Positions 11,991 to 21,901 of a stretch of 64,000 nt of DNA are shown here, piece after piece. The translations under genes were made by a program, and so were the position numbers. Location of the stretch: contig OX422208.1 of NCBI GenBank assembly GCA_949130495.1, forward strand, positions 396,078,561 through 396,142,560, read 5' to 3'. The notes beneath the pieces are model-generated. The model saw nothing but the letters and a program-made list of their open reading frames with translations, searched no databases and was not told where the DNA came from. The first letter of the stretch is position 1, and every line of letters begins with the position of its first letter. The stretch comes from Sambucus nigra. Its lineage: Eukaryota > Streptophyta > Magnoliopsida > Dipsacales > Adoxaceae.

Positions 11991-12860
11991 TTTGGTCTTT
12001 ATCAACTGACGGCTCAGATTTAATCTTGGGAGTTTGAATCTAACGGTTGGAAATGCTTTGATATTGAAAAGATTCTTTGATCATTTAACAGAGCACAAGG
12101 CTCGAGGTAATGAATTTCTTAACAGAGCACAAGGCTCAAGAGGTCTAACCAAATCTCTCTCTCTTCGTAAACTTGATTTCAAGTTTCATTTCAAGCTTCT
12201 CCATCCTCAAGTTTCTCTCTCTCCATGTATTCAGGTGCGGTGAATGTTCATCAAGTAGTGTAAAAATTAAACCCATTAAATGAACTGGCTTTTTAATGGG
12301 TTTTTTCTCATTAAAAACAAGCATACATCGGAAAGTGATTGAAAGATAATGGCACGTCAAAAATTCGTCTGCTTAACCTGAGTTTTTAAGCAGACGCAAA
12401 CCCATTTTGGTTTTTGTGGTTGAAAGATAATGGGGTTTCTGTATGTTGTTGGTTTAGTTTGTTATAAGCACCAAACGCAGATCTTTTTATTCATGTGTTT
12501 TTATTTGTTCAGCTTCTTAAGAGGAGAGAGAACTACTCATCAGGCGCGTTAAAAACGGGATGTTGCCGGAGATGGGGACGCCGGTAACTGGGTGATATGC
12601 CGGAGATCAATGATATTACGCCGGAATGGTGAGTTTGAAAGCTCTGTAAGTGAAATCTCCGGCCACAAAATGATAAAACTGCTGGAGAGTGTGACGATTT
12701 GGGAATTTACCTATTCAGAACCCTCCTTCTCTCTCACGATTTGGGTATTTACCTATTTCAATAGCCTATATGCGTATATGTGCTGGGTTTTTTTGTTTGT
12801 ATATCCGTGTGCGTTTTTAATGGATTTTTAATGTTTGTATGTGATGGATTTTTTTTTTAA
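11991..12860. other. Non-coding stretch with leader-like sequence
   Basis: This part is less AT-rich than its flanks. It carries pyrimidine-rich TCTCTCTCT runs, a duplicated phrase (AACAGAGCACAAGGCTC at about 12086 and 12121) and a second partial duplication (ACGATTTGGG followed by ATTTACCTATT near 12693 and 12737). GC-richer CCGGAGAT and GCCGG patches lie near 12566-12660. It resembles a gene leader or promoter fragment, but no coding region can be supported. Confidence 0.4.
12366..12396. repeat. Perfect 11-bp inverted repeat (hairpin)
   Basis: CGTCTGCTTAA at 12366-12376 is followed after nine bases by its exact reverse complement at 12386-12396. It could form a short hairpin in RNA or cruciform in DNA. 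No gene end is evident beside it, so a terminator role is not claimed. Confidence 0.7.
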
Positions 12861-14660
12861 ATTTTCAACCGGTAATTTGTAGTTTTGGGGGGTTAGTGGT
12901 GTTTTTTTGTCTATGCAATGGTCTGCAACTCTAGCCAGAAGAAAAATTGGAGAAAAGAGATTTTTTGCTTCATCCATTCTATATATATTTTTTGAATTCT
13001 CAGATCTAATTTAGAATTTCTAATTTCTAAGTCCTGTTTATGTTTGTTGTTTGGTCAGTGTAATTACATTTGTTAGATGCGTGCAAATAACTTTTATAAC
13101 TGTTTTAAAAAATGAAAAATCAATTCCACTGTTAAATTTTGAAAACTGTTGTATAAATTATTTAAATACTTTTAAATTATATGCAAATAAAAATCTATTT
13201 ATTATGAAAAAAGTTGTTTTAAAAAAATCTATATAAATACTTTTGTATGAAAAACTGTTGACTTTTTATGTAAAACAAAAATGTGTTTTTACAAATGTAA
13301 CCTGTTTTTTCTGTGATGTGCAATAGACAATACGTTGAGTGTTTTTTTTTTCTTGGTGATGTATGTTTTTTTCACATTTTGAAAAATTATTGTCAAAATA
13401 TTTAGGTTTTTTTTTCATTTTAAAATTATGTTTTGTGTCTAAGAAAACTTGATACAGAGGAAGCTGGGTAGTCAACAAAATTACCTCTCCATATGGGGGT
13501 CCTTGGCCACACACTACTGCCAAGTGAGTACTATGCGCCGAAGTGGATGTAATTTATCCATCTTTTGAGTTAAAAGGATTTCTTGAGCCTCACAAAGATT
13601 TTTTTTCAATAGTATGGGCTAATATTTAAGGCAATGCATTATCTTTGTCTCACTTTAATAAAACCCAACACATGTTGAAATCGTATAGATGTAAATAGAA
13701 GGCGGAGATATCATACGAGGTATATTAAATTATTTTGTTAGTATTTTACATGCAAAAAAATAATGTGAAGACACTAGATGTAAATAGATGGTGTCAAATC
13801 AAATTAGATCTTCGTATCTAATATCCTGCGCAAAGTATGGTGGGCACATGGCTCAATAAATGTACGAATGATTTTCGTTTCTCTTCATTTGGCATAGTGA
13901 TTGTTTGAAAATCGATATTTTTTTTAGTTTTCAATTTACGGCACAATACAAAATATATCTTAACTAAAAATGAATATAATCCAAGTAAAAGGGGTATAAT
14001 ACAAAAAAAAATTAACTAAAAATGAATCCGATCAAAATAAACACGACACGGTATGAAATAATATTTTTTTATTAATCACAAGCACTATTCGACTAAAAGT
14101 GGCAAACTACAATGCTTTTTAAAAAAAAATCAAAATATGCACGATATGATATATTATTATTTACCTATCTTGATCACGATCAGGTAAAAGCCACATTACA
14201 CAATATTTTTTAACCAAAAAAGAACTTGACTCAAAGAAACACGGCACAACATGAAATTTTATTACCACTCACGAACACTACTCAAGTAAACGCAGTACAA
14301 TACAATATATAATTTTAAACTTGAAACGAATCTGACCAAAAAAATCACACGGGAGTTCGGACAATGGATAAACATATTTTGATTGAGTGAATATAAAGTT
14401 TGAATAGTTGGTGATGAAGTCCAAGATTTTGATAATTTTTGTTTTCCTGTTTTTTATTATTATTAAAAGGGGGTGTTAATAAAATTATGTTTTTTTTAAA
14501 GTGTAAAATACTGTACAAAAAGTGGATTCAGAATTCAAATCTCTTTATAAAATTTGGTTCGGTAAAGTTTCAAATATTATCAGAATACAAGGGAAACTCG
14601 CAATGTTAGTAAAGTTTATAAAATTTGGTTCAATCAAGTTTGAATTATTATCATAAAAAA
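12861..14660. other. AT-rich DNA without recognisable genes
   Basis: The 1.8 kb are AT-rich with many poly-A and poly-T tracts. Loosely repeated phrases such as CACGGCACAA, GCACTATTCGA and ACTACTCAAGTAAA occur between 13990 and 14300. I see no conserved protein, RNA gene or transposon terminus. Confidence 0.5.
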
Positions 14661-14866
14661 AATACTAATTACAAATATAAACTAGCAATGGATCAATATG
14701 CTAATCGTGCCATCACCATGCGATACACCTAGCCGTGATGAACAAATTGGTGGCACGATTTTTATTTGCACAATTGGCGGCATGTTTAAAATACAAAATA
14801 TCAAAAAAATAAATTTATCCTCGACTTTCTACACGGGTACAAAATATCACAGGAAAAATTTATCGT

Positions 14867-14893
14867 CGTGCCATCGGCACGGGCACACCCTAG
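14867..14893 (+). mobile_element. Helitron-like 3' terminus (hairpin plus CTAG)
   Basis: CGTGCC and GGCACG form a perfect six-base stem around an ATC loop at 14867-14881. Eight bases later comes CTAG at 14890-14893, followed by T and a TA-rich stretch. A short GC-rich hairpin about ten bases upstream of a terminal CTRR, with insertion next to an A/T dinucleotide, is the hallmark of plant Helitron 3' ends. A diverged relative of the same end (CGTGCCATCACC then CACCTAG) is seen at about 14706-14732. The 5' TC end was not identified, so the extent is unknown. The gene fragments at 10709-11189 could be Helitron cargo, which is inference. Confidence 0.5.
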
Positions 14894-14914
14894 TATATAT
14901 ATATATATCAGCAC

Positions 14915-14965
<51 letters not shown>

Positions 14966-14966
14966 T
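14894..14966. repeat. (TA)n and (GA)n microsatellite
   Basis: Two TA runs separated by CAGCACCCC are followed by a GA run. They lie between the Helitron-like end and the CACTA-like end. Open frames across them are artefacts of the repeat. Confidence 0.85.
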
Positions 14967-15139
14967 GTAATACCTTACGATGATGAGCAGTAGCAGCAAC
15001 GAGGAGCAGTAGAAGCGAGGAGGAGAACGATGAGGAAGCCGGGAAGGAGAGCGAGCGGGAGAGAGAGAGAGAGGGGATTGGAATGTCTTGAAAATTTGGT
15101 CCCCACTCCAAATTTTGGGGGGGGGGTATTTTTTTAACA

Positions 15140-15301
15140 AAGCGTACCCATATTTGGCACAGTTAAAAACCGTGCCAAATTTTGGCACTATTTCAAATCG
15201 TGCCAGATTATGATAAAACCGTGCCAGAATCTGGCACGGTTTTAAAACAGTGCCAGAATCTCCTTGCCTAAGCGTGCCAGATTGGCATTTTTGGTGTAGT
15301 G
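15140..15301 (-). mobile_element. CACTA (En/Spm-like) terminal inverted repeat with subterminal repeats
   Basis: Read from the right, the end is CACTACACCAAAAATGCC, the consensus start of CACTA transposons. The adjoining 150 bp repeat TGGCAC and CGTGCCA motifs in both orientations at least eight times, including a palindrome at 15215-15243 with 14-base arms (AAAACCGTGCCAGA). Repeated subterminal motifs next to the TIR are the transposase binding sites of this superfamily. A matching left TIR was not found in 10450-15140, so this is an isolated end or a truncated element. It abuts the antisense gene of Tat element 1 directly. Confidence 0.8.
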
Positions 15302-16313
15302 TGTGTTCCAGGATAACCACTCAAAGGCCACCTTCGCTGAAGCCTGCACCTTCTATACTGCAGCCGCAGTGCTTGGTGTGACATCCACCATCGACGGACG
15401 TGTCACCCTTCCTAGTGCAACTAGGAAGGGAGACGTATCCACTTATTTTGCCACTAAGTTCCATTTAGAGCAGTTGGAAATGATCCGTGAGTACATTCAG
15501 TCCCCTCCTCAATATCCCCCAGTCCTTTCCTTCTCTTCTTCTGAACTGGGTCTTAAGGGGAACTCCGTGCTTGGGGTTGAGTTACCTCTAAGCCAGACCC
15601 CCCAAAGATCCTCTCCGTGAACTTCCTCCGTACTTCCACATGATCCCTGTTGCCACGCCCAAACTTAAGGCCACTGTAACCCCCAAACCATCTGCCCCCT
15701 CGACCGAAGCTGCCACGGGAGAAGGGCCTTCTCATCCACCTGCTAAGAAGGCCAAGTGTCTAAGTCCAAGAAGTCTAAGGCCCAAGTTCTAATGCAAACT
15801 CCTTTGGAGGCATTCCCTATTACCTCCATTCACCCTCCTATGTCTCTAGAGATGGCTGAAAAGCTGAGGAGATAGGTGCAAGCTGAAGTTGACAGAATAC
15901 ATGCTGAGTTTCGACGGCGCACCATCGTCGTTCCTCCCCCGGGTGCGTTTCCTACGATTGTGGTTGATCCTAGCGAGCCACCGACAAAAAGGAGAAGAAG
16001 GCCAAGGGTACCTGAAATTAGTGGTGCAACGAGCTCAAGGAGGAAAATGCTGGGTACCAAGTCCCGAAAGAAACATACGCCTGAGAAGCCTCCATCCCCA
16101 TCTCTTTCTGCTGCTGCCTCCTCGCCACCTTCACCAGTGGTTATACCTTATTGTTCTCCCTCTGGATCTGAGGTATGTGTGCATTCTTCGTTTATTATTC
16201 TCCTTCTCTTAAGGTGTGTTGCATCTGCTCATTTCTTACCAAGAGAATGTTTTGGTGCAGTGAGTTGGAGAAGAAAGGCCCAATCCTCCCAGTCTCCCTA
16301 TAAGTCGTTTCGT

Positions 16314-16332
16314 GGGGGGGGGGGGGGGGGGG
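16314..16332 (+). repeat. Poly-G run of 19
   Basis: An uninterrupted G tract sits inside the antisense gene next to the second open segment. Length here is prone to sequencing or assembly error, and it shifts the local reading frame. Confidence 0.85.
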
Positions 16333-17164
16333 CGTTGCGTGTCCCTCAACCTGATACCACTCTTCCTTGTTCCCCCATGACAGGCCTTACCTACTCATGG
16401 ATATTGTCCTCCCAATGAGCCTAAGAAGCTGCTATGAGGACTGCTGCCATTGGGTCTGCTGAAATGCCTGGCCAACCAGAGGCAACTACCGTAGCCTCTT
16501 CTGAGTTACCATCGGAGAAAGAGGTCCCTCTTCCCCTCGTTGTGGTCGAAGAGAGTGCCCCACAGGTAAATTTCTTTCCAAACCTTACATCTTTTATTTG
16601 CCTAATTATTTTGTTTATTATTTCTAATATGTTGGGCCGTTTTAGGTGGAAGTGGCATCGCTGATAGCTACCATTATCCCTCCCACTGCATTGTCAAGAC
16701 CCCTTACTGCAGTTCCTCTTTTTAGTGCCATAACGGGGGTAAGTTAGATGCATTCCTTCCTCTTATTCTTTTATGTTTACTCTTTGTGTCTAACACTTGA
16801 CTTTTCATTTGCAGCTTTCTCTAAATCTCTCTCCACCTTTTGCTCTGAGTGGCCTTTTCATTTCCCAGGCCCAGGTTGGTTCTACTGCTCTCATTGGGGC
16901 ATCTCTTGAAGGCCCAACGTCTTCTTTCGATGATGTGCCCGTGTTGGCTTTAGTACCTTATGTCGGTGAAGGAAGTTCGCCTACCACCCTTGAGGCTTCT
17001 TCAGCCAAGGACCCCGTTGAGGCTTCTAAGATAATGAGCCCGCTTCCAACCGAATCTACCATTATGGCCCCCATCGTGACTCCCGTTCCCGCTCCTACTG
17101 CTGCTGAGGTACTTCGCTAGTTTTCTCTGTATTCCTCAGTTTCTCGAACTTCACCTGTGTTTGT

Positions 17165-17935
17165 GACTTAACAATGAAAACACTTGTTAAGTTTTTTTTG
17201 ATAAATTCCACCTATATTGGTGACTTAACAACGAAAACACTTATTAAGGTTTTTTTCATAAACTCAACCTCTATCGGTGACTTAATAACGAAAACACTTG
17301 TTAAGGTTTTTCCATAAACTCCACCTGTATCAGTGACTTAACAACGAAAACACTTGTTAAGGTTTTTTCATAAACTCCACCTGCATCGGTGACTTAACAA
17401 TGAAAACACTTGTTAAGGTTTTTTCATAAACTCCACATGTATCGGTGACTTAACAATGAAAACACTTGTTAAGGTTTTTCCATAAACTCCACATGTATCG
17501 GTGACTTAACAACGAAAACACTTGTTAAGGTTTTTCCATAAACTCCACCTGTATCGGTGACTTAACAACGAAAACACTTGTTAAGGTTTTTTCATAAACT
17601 CCACCTGTATTGGTGACTTAACAACAAAAACACTTGTTAAGGTTTTTTCATAAACTCCACCTGTATCAGTAACTTAACAACGAAAACACTTGTTAAGGTT
17701 TTTCCATAAACTCCACCTGTATCGGTGACTTAACAACGAAAACACTTGTTAAGGTTTTTTCATAAACTCCACATGTATCGGTGACTTAATAACAAAAACA
17801 CTTGTTAAGGTTTTTTCATAAACTCCACCTGTATCGGTGACTTAACAACGAAAACACTTGTTAAGATTTTTCATAAACTCCACCTATATCGGTGACTTAA
17901 TAACGAAAACACTTGTTAAGATTTTTTATAAACTC
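17165..17935. repeat. 56-bp tandem array, about 14 units, each with a hairpin
   Basis: The unit begins GACTTAACAACGAAAACAC, continues TTGTTAAGGTTTTTTCATAA and ends CTCCACCTGTATCGGT, and repeats about every 56 bp. Within each unit CTTAACAA and TTGTTAAG are exact reverse complements around a nine-base loop, so the array is a series of evenly spaced potential hairpins. It lies wholly inside the intron 17109-17959 of the antisense gene. Most copies keep both arms; a few have single changes such as CTTAATAA. Confidence 0.9.
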
Positions 17936-18580
17936 CTTGTTTGCTCTAACTATTTTTAGGTTGCTCGGGAGGATTCTCCACCAGTTCCTTCGCCTATTGC
18001 CTCGCCATATCATGAACCTGTCGCTTCCGAAGAAACTAGCCAAAATGATCAAGGTTCCATGACAGGTGCTGCTACGGAGAGAGAATCTAGATGCGAGCTT
18101 CCTCTGCCCGACCTATCTCATCATGCCTTCTGCCTAATGGTGCTTCAGTGATCCCCTCAAATTCCTGCTAACCATCATCTGGTCATTAAACAACTTATAA
18201 ATCATTGTCATGAGACATTCATGGTGAACTGCCTACGTTCAAACATCTCCGTTATGAGTTACAGGCTTCAAGGCATGGCCACCGTTGTTGCTGAAATTGC
18301 TAACACTCCGACCTCAAGGGTTACCCGACCACTCTTTAACCAATTTCTGGGTTATGTGAGGGAGTTGGGTTACGACAACTTCCATTTTAGCTGGCTCATC
18401 ATACATTTGAAGACCTTGAAGAGCCAACTACTGGACAGCCAGAGGGAACTCTTGAGTAAACATCAGGAAGATCAGCGGCCCGAGGAAGCTAAGTTGGCCG
18501 AGCTAGCACCTCTTCTTGGGTCCATTGACAAGGAGGTGAATGACATCGAAGAAGCTCTTCGTTTGACGAAGCTAAAATAG

Positions 18581-18998
18581 GAGAAACTCCTTATTGAATG
18601 CACACAAGCACAGACGAGGTTGGAGGTTTCCATTAATGGCCAACGATCTTTCTTAGAAGCTTCTTCAGGTCTTCCTGGAGATTTTTTCTCCTCCCCAGAT
18701 CTGTGGTTCCTCCTAGGCCAATGAGTTTTTGTATATGTATATTTTTCTCTTCTCATGTAATTCTTGGTCAATAGCTCCCAATCTTGTAATGCCCCCAAAG
18801 TTTATGAATAACAAGGATATTTATTTTCTTATGCCATTCCTTTGTGTTACAGCTTATTGCATGGATTGTGAAGTGTGAAGTTCTATAATTCTTTCATCAC
18901 TACTTGAGTTATAATGAAAAGAACTTGCATACTCATCATAACAAGAACTTGTGTATTCATAATAACAGCCAAATACATCAGTGGTCAAATATAATTGC
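18581..18998. other. 3' untranslated region between the convergent antisense gene and pol
   Basis: The stretch contains the likely 3' end of the plus-strand antisense gene (stop at 18578-18580, AATAA at about 18808) and then AT-rich spacer to the end of integrase at 18999. No separate gene is seen. Confidence 0.5.
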
Positions 18999-20090
18999 CT
19001 ACACATGATAAACTTTCAACCACTTATTGCTAATCTTGAATGGTTTGTCTTCTTTTATTCTTGAAATTAAGCAATAACCTAAGTCATGAGCCTCCTTTAC
19101 GATGAAAGGTCCCTCCCAATTCGCTGCAAACTTAGGTAGAGGGAGTCCCCTAATATGTTTCACTACTGCTTTCAATACCAGGTCTCCCTCCACGAACTTC
19201 CTTGGTCTCACTAAGTTATCATATGCCCTGGAGAGTTGTCTCGTATACATTTCAAAGTGTTGCATCGCATTATCTCTGTGTTCATCTAACGCTTCCAATT
19301 GCACATGTCTATTCTGGGGGAGCATGCTACTTCGCAGAGCATATCGAGCAGAGGGAACTTCCAACTCCATGGTGTATACCCTGTGGGCTTCCTCTTAGTC
19401 GTCCGATAGGCCCATAAAATGGTTGGTATCTTGTCATCCCATGATCCTGGGAAATTCTCTATCGTTTTAACCAAGATATTGACCAGAGTTTTGTTAGTCG
19501 CTTCGGCTTGACCATTTCCCTTTGGGTATGCCACCGTCGAAGTGTGATGGATAATAGAGTATTTGTCTGTGAACATCATTATTTCTGAATTGATGAAAGG
19601 GGTTACATTATCTGAAAGGATAACCTTTGGGATCCCGAAATAACAAATGATATATTCTCTGATGAAGTTACTCACTGCTCCCGCTGTTTCTCTTCTCAGT
19701 GGTATCGCCTCAGCCCACTTTGTAAAACATTTCATTGCCACTAGTATCCATATCTTCCCCCTCGAAGAAGGGTGTATTTCCCCTACCAGATCAAATGCCC
19801 AAGTGTGAAAAGGATAAGGATAAGGCATTGCTAGGGAGTGTAGGTCTATCGATGGGGCATGTATCATATTTCCATGAAGCTGGCAAGCCTTGCACCTTCG
19901 AACGAACTCAGCAGAATATTTCTCCATCGTTGGCCAATAGTATCCCAAAGTCATCAACTAGTCATATAACTTGGACCCTTTTATATGAGATGGATCGTGC
20001 GCCTGTTTGAGGACCTCGGTTGCTTCTTCCTTCATGATACAACGTAACAGCCTGTTGAAGTATTCCCTTTGATAAAGTTGTCCCTCCTGA
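18999..20090 (-). pseudogene. Integrase of Tat element 1
   Basis: Integrase inserts the cDNA into the genome. The zinc-binding region is at about 19870-20060: two His in AHDPSHIKG and a Cys pair in RRCKACQLHG, with an in-frame stop (TAG near 19961) between them. The catalytic core at 19286-19860 keeps the DDE triad: Asp in AFDLVGEI, Asp in VILSDN and Glu in GNGQAEATN. The C-terminal part at 18999-19380 continues in another frame and contains NWEGPF, the small beta-barrel region. A frameshift near 19370 separates core from C terminus, so no full-length product is possible. It follows the second RNase H, as in Ty3/Gypsy elements. Confidence 0.85.
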
Positions 20091-20373
20091 ACATAGAATC
20101 TCGGGGCCCTTCGCTTGAGTCCCATCGCATCAATTTTCTTTGTTGGGATAACTCCATCTTTAATAAAGTCGATATAGGGCTATCTCCAGTCAGGTTGAGC
20201 CTCCGCGAAATGATATTCAGCTACCTCGAAGAATAATTGGCATTTATTGCACTTCCATTGTAACTCGACTGCATCCTGCTTCATGACAGGCCAAAAATAT
20301 CCCCCCTTTTAATTCTTCTATAAAGAGGGATCTCGGTCATTTCGTAGTGCTCTTCGTGCATTTTCTTTAACCT

Positions 20374-21018
20374 CTACCATGCTTCCTCTAGGCCGATGCA
20401 TCTTGACAGCCATCCTCCTGCATTTTTGAAGTAAAGTTTTCCTTGGTTTGTAAAGTACTGGGCCAATTCTCTGAGCCCCATCGTTCCTTTACCAGTCTCT
20501 AGTTGCCTCTTAATCTCTCCCTTCCAGTCCCCATCCTCTCCTATTAGTAGAATTGACTGTACCATCGAAGAAGATGTTCTTCGTTGAATCATAACGGTAG
20601 TTATATCTCTCCTCATGATCATCTTCTGGGCAATGGTGGCATATGCGTCTGGGCAACGGTTCATCATTCTGGGCTGCCTCTTGATTTTGGCAAGATAGAA
20701 CTGGTAAAGAAGCCTTTGAATAATTGTTCTGTACAGTGCCAGGCTCATGTATTTCAATGCATACTCTCCATTTACTTTCTGAACCACCAAGTTAGAATCC
20801 CCTTTGATGCAAAGTGAACAACTCCCTCTTCGAAGAGCCTCTAACAATCCTAACACCAATGCTTCATATTCTGCCTCGTTATTGGAACAAGGGAAATATA
20901 GTTTGTAGGAAAGGCAAATCTCCTCCATTTCTTTTGAGAGAATAACCCCTGCTCCTCTTTTATTCTCCGTCGAGGATCCATCGAATTGCATTGTCCATTC
21001 CTCATCCGTTGTATCCAA
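20374..21018 (-). pseudogene. Second, archaeal-type RNase H (aRNH) of Tat element 1
   Basis: The segment starts WTMQFDGSS, continues NNEAEYEALVLGL and then IKGDSNLVVQKV. These are the Asp, Glu and Asp blocks of the type I RNase H fold in the version found in Tat-group plant retrotransposons, distinct from the RT-linked RNase H just upstream. The protein would degrade the RNA strand of RNA-DNA hybrids. The segment is open for about 214 codons, then breaks before integrase (20091-20373), where remnants of the linker can still be read. A stop at 21019-21021 separates it from the upstream RNase H. Confidence 0.75.
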
Positions 21019-21027
21019 GTGATTGTC

Positions 21028-21550
21028 CTACAAGTCGTCTCCTAGGATACTTTCTTTGGGTGGCTCAAACGTTCCTGAAGGGAAAATAGCCAACAGATCA
21101 GCATACGCCTGGCTTTTGATTGCGCAAGGAACCACGCACTTCAAGTCATATTCAGAGAGGATAAGGAACCATCTAGTTGCCTTTCCAATCAATGTAGTTC
21201 TTGCAAGCAAATACTTAATAAGATCACATCTAGTTACAATATGAATTGTAAAAGACAGCATATAATGTCTAAGTTTTTGCGCTACAAAGACTAAGGCTAA
21301 ACAATGCCTTTCTAAGCTACTATATCTGACTTCTGGCCCATGGATGATCCTGCTGAGGTAGTAAACTGGACATTCTTGCCCATCGATCTCTTGTGCCAGT
21401 AACGCTCCCACGGACCTCGTGGTGGACGTGAGATACAGCTGCAACGGTATTCCTGCCTTTGGAGGAACTATAGTCTATGGTGAAACGAGTAGTTTCTTCA
21501 GCCCATCGAGAGACTCCTGGTGAATTGCCTCCCATTTGAATTTCGTGTTC
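21028..21550 (-). pseudogene. RT-linked RNase H of Tat element 1
   Basis: The frame contains LYLTSTTRSVGALLAQEIDG, YYLSRIIHGPEVRYSSLE and TRCDLIKYLL, the usual order of the Ty3/Gypsy RNase H. The canonical first Asp of the LYLD-type motif reads Thr here, so the copy is probably catalytically dead. A frame change near 21440 links it to the RT thumb region. It lies between RT and the second RNase H. Confidence 0.8.
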
Positions 21551-21896
21551 TTGTGTAACAGCTACATCAACGGATGTGTTACCTCAGCTAACCCCGACAC
21601 AAATCTCCTAAGGTAGGAGACTTTACCGAGAAAACTCTTCAGCTCCTTCGTCGTTATTGGGCATGGCATTTCCAAGATCGCTCGTTGTTTGTCTTGATCC
21701 ATTTGCACCCCTTATCGATCAACCACGAAGGCCATAAATTTTCCACTTGTCACTCCAAAAACACACTTCAGTGGATTCATTTTCAATTTAAATTTCCTGC
21801 AACGAGAAAACACGTTCCTCAAATCACCCAAATGGGACTCCTCCTTCCTCGACTTGATGACCAAATCATCTACATAAAATTCCATAAATTTATGAA
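21551..21896 (-). pseudogene. Reverse transcriptase of Tat element 1, C-terminal half
   Basis: The motif EFYVDDLVIKS holds the YVDD catalytic box, followed by LKMNPLKCVFGV, the conserved block downstream. The Copia-like element inserted only a few residues upstream of YVDD, splitting the RT. The other half resumes at 28871. A stop in the thumb region near 21711 breaks the frame. Confidence 0.9.
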
Positions 21897-21901
21897 ATAA
21901 G
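21897..21901. repeat. Target-site duplication ATAAG, left copy
   Basis: ATAAG directly precedes the Copia-like 5' LTR and recurs at 28871-28875 after the 3' LTR. A perfect 5-bp duplication shows the element is an undisturbed single insertion into the RT gene. Confidence 0.95.

Larger units (their letters stand above)
15302..18580 (+). pseudogene. Antisense gene of Tat element 1 (aORF), intron-containing
   Basis: This gene runs opposite to gag-pol. Open segments at 15302-15620, 15876-16172, 16434-16565, 16815-17108 and 18221-18580 are joined by good splice signals: GT at 16173, 16566, 16739 and 17109, with AG ending at 16260, 16645, 16814 and 17959. The fourth intron holds the 56-bp tandem array. 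The product is rich in Pro, Ser and Thr, and the last segment (RELGYDNFHFSW, then a Glu/Leu-rich run) predicts a coiled coil. A polyadenylation-like AATAA lies near 18808. An extra opposite-strand ORF between integrase and the 3' LTR is known from Tat-group elements; its function is unclear. Frames are interrupted (stop at about 15620, poly-G at 16314) and the 5' part is cut off by the CACTA end. Confidence 0.6.

Noticed and set aside
11799..12005. Ser/Leu and Ile/Tyr-rich open frames over TA and GA runs (also 14847-15320, 39915-40106, 55231-55425)
   Set aside because: They are translations of microsatellites.
12367..12395. Hairpin as a transcription terminator or microRNA precursor
   Set aside because: The stem is only 11 bp, too short for a plant microRNA precursor, and no adjacent gene needs a terminator.
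10450..15140. Left TIR partner for the CACTA end at 15301
   Set aside because: No CACTACACCAAAA-like sequence was found in this interval by reading; GCACTATT and ACACTACT words lack the rest of the TIR.
15876..16418. A separate Arg/Pro-rich host gene inside 15876-16418
   Set aside because: It is part of the antisense gene of Tat element 1, runs through an intron and a poly-G tract, and has no independent homology that I recognise.
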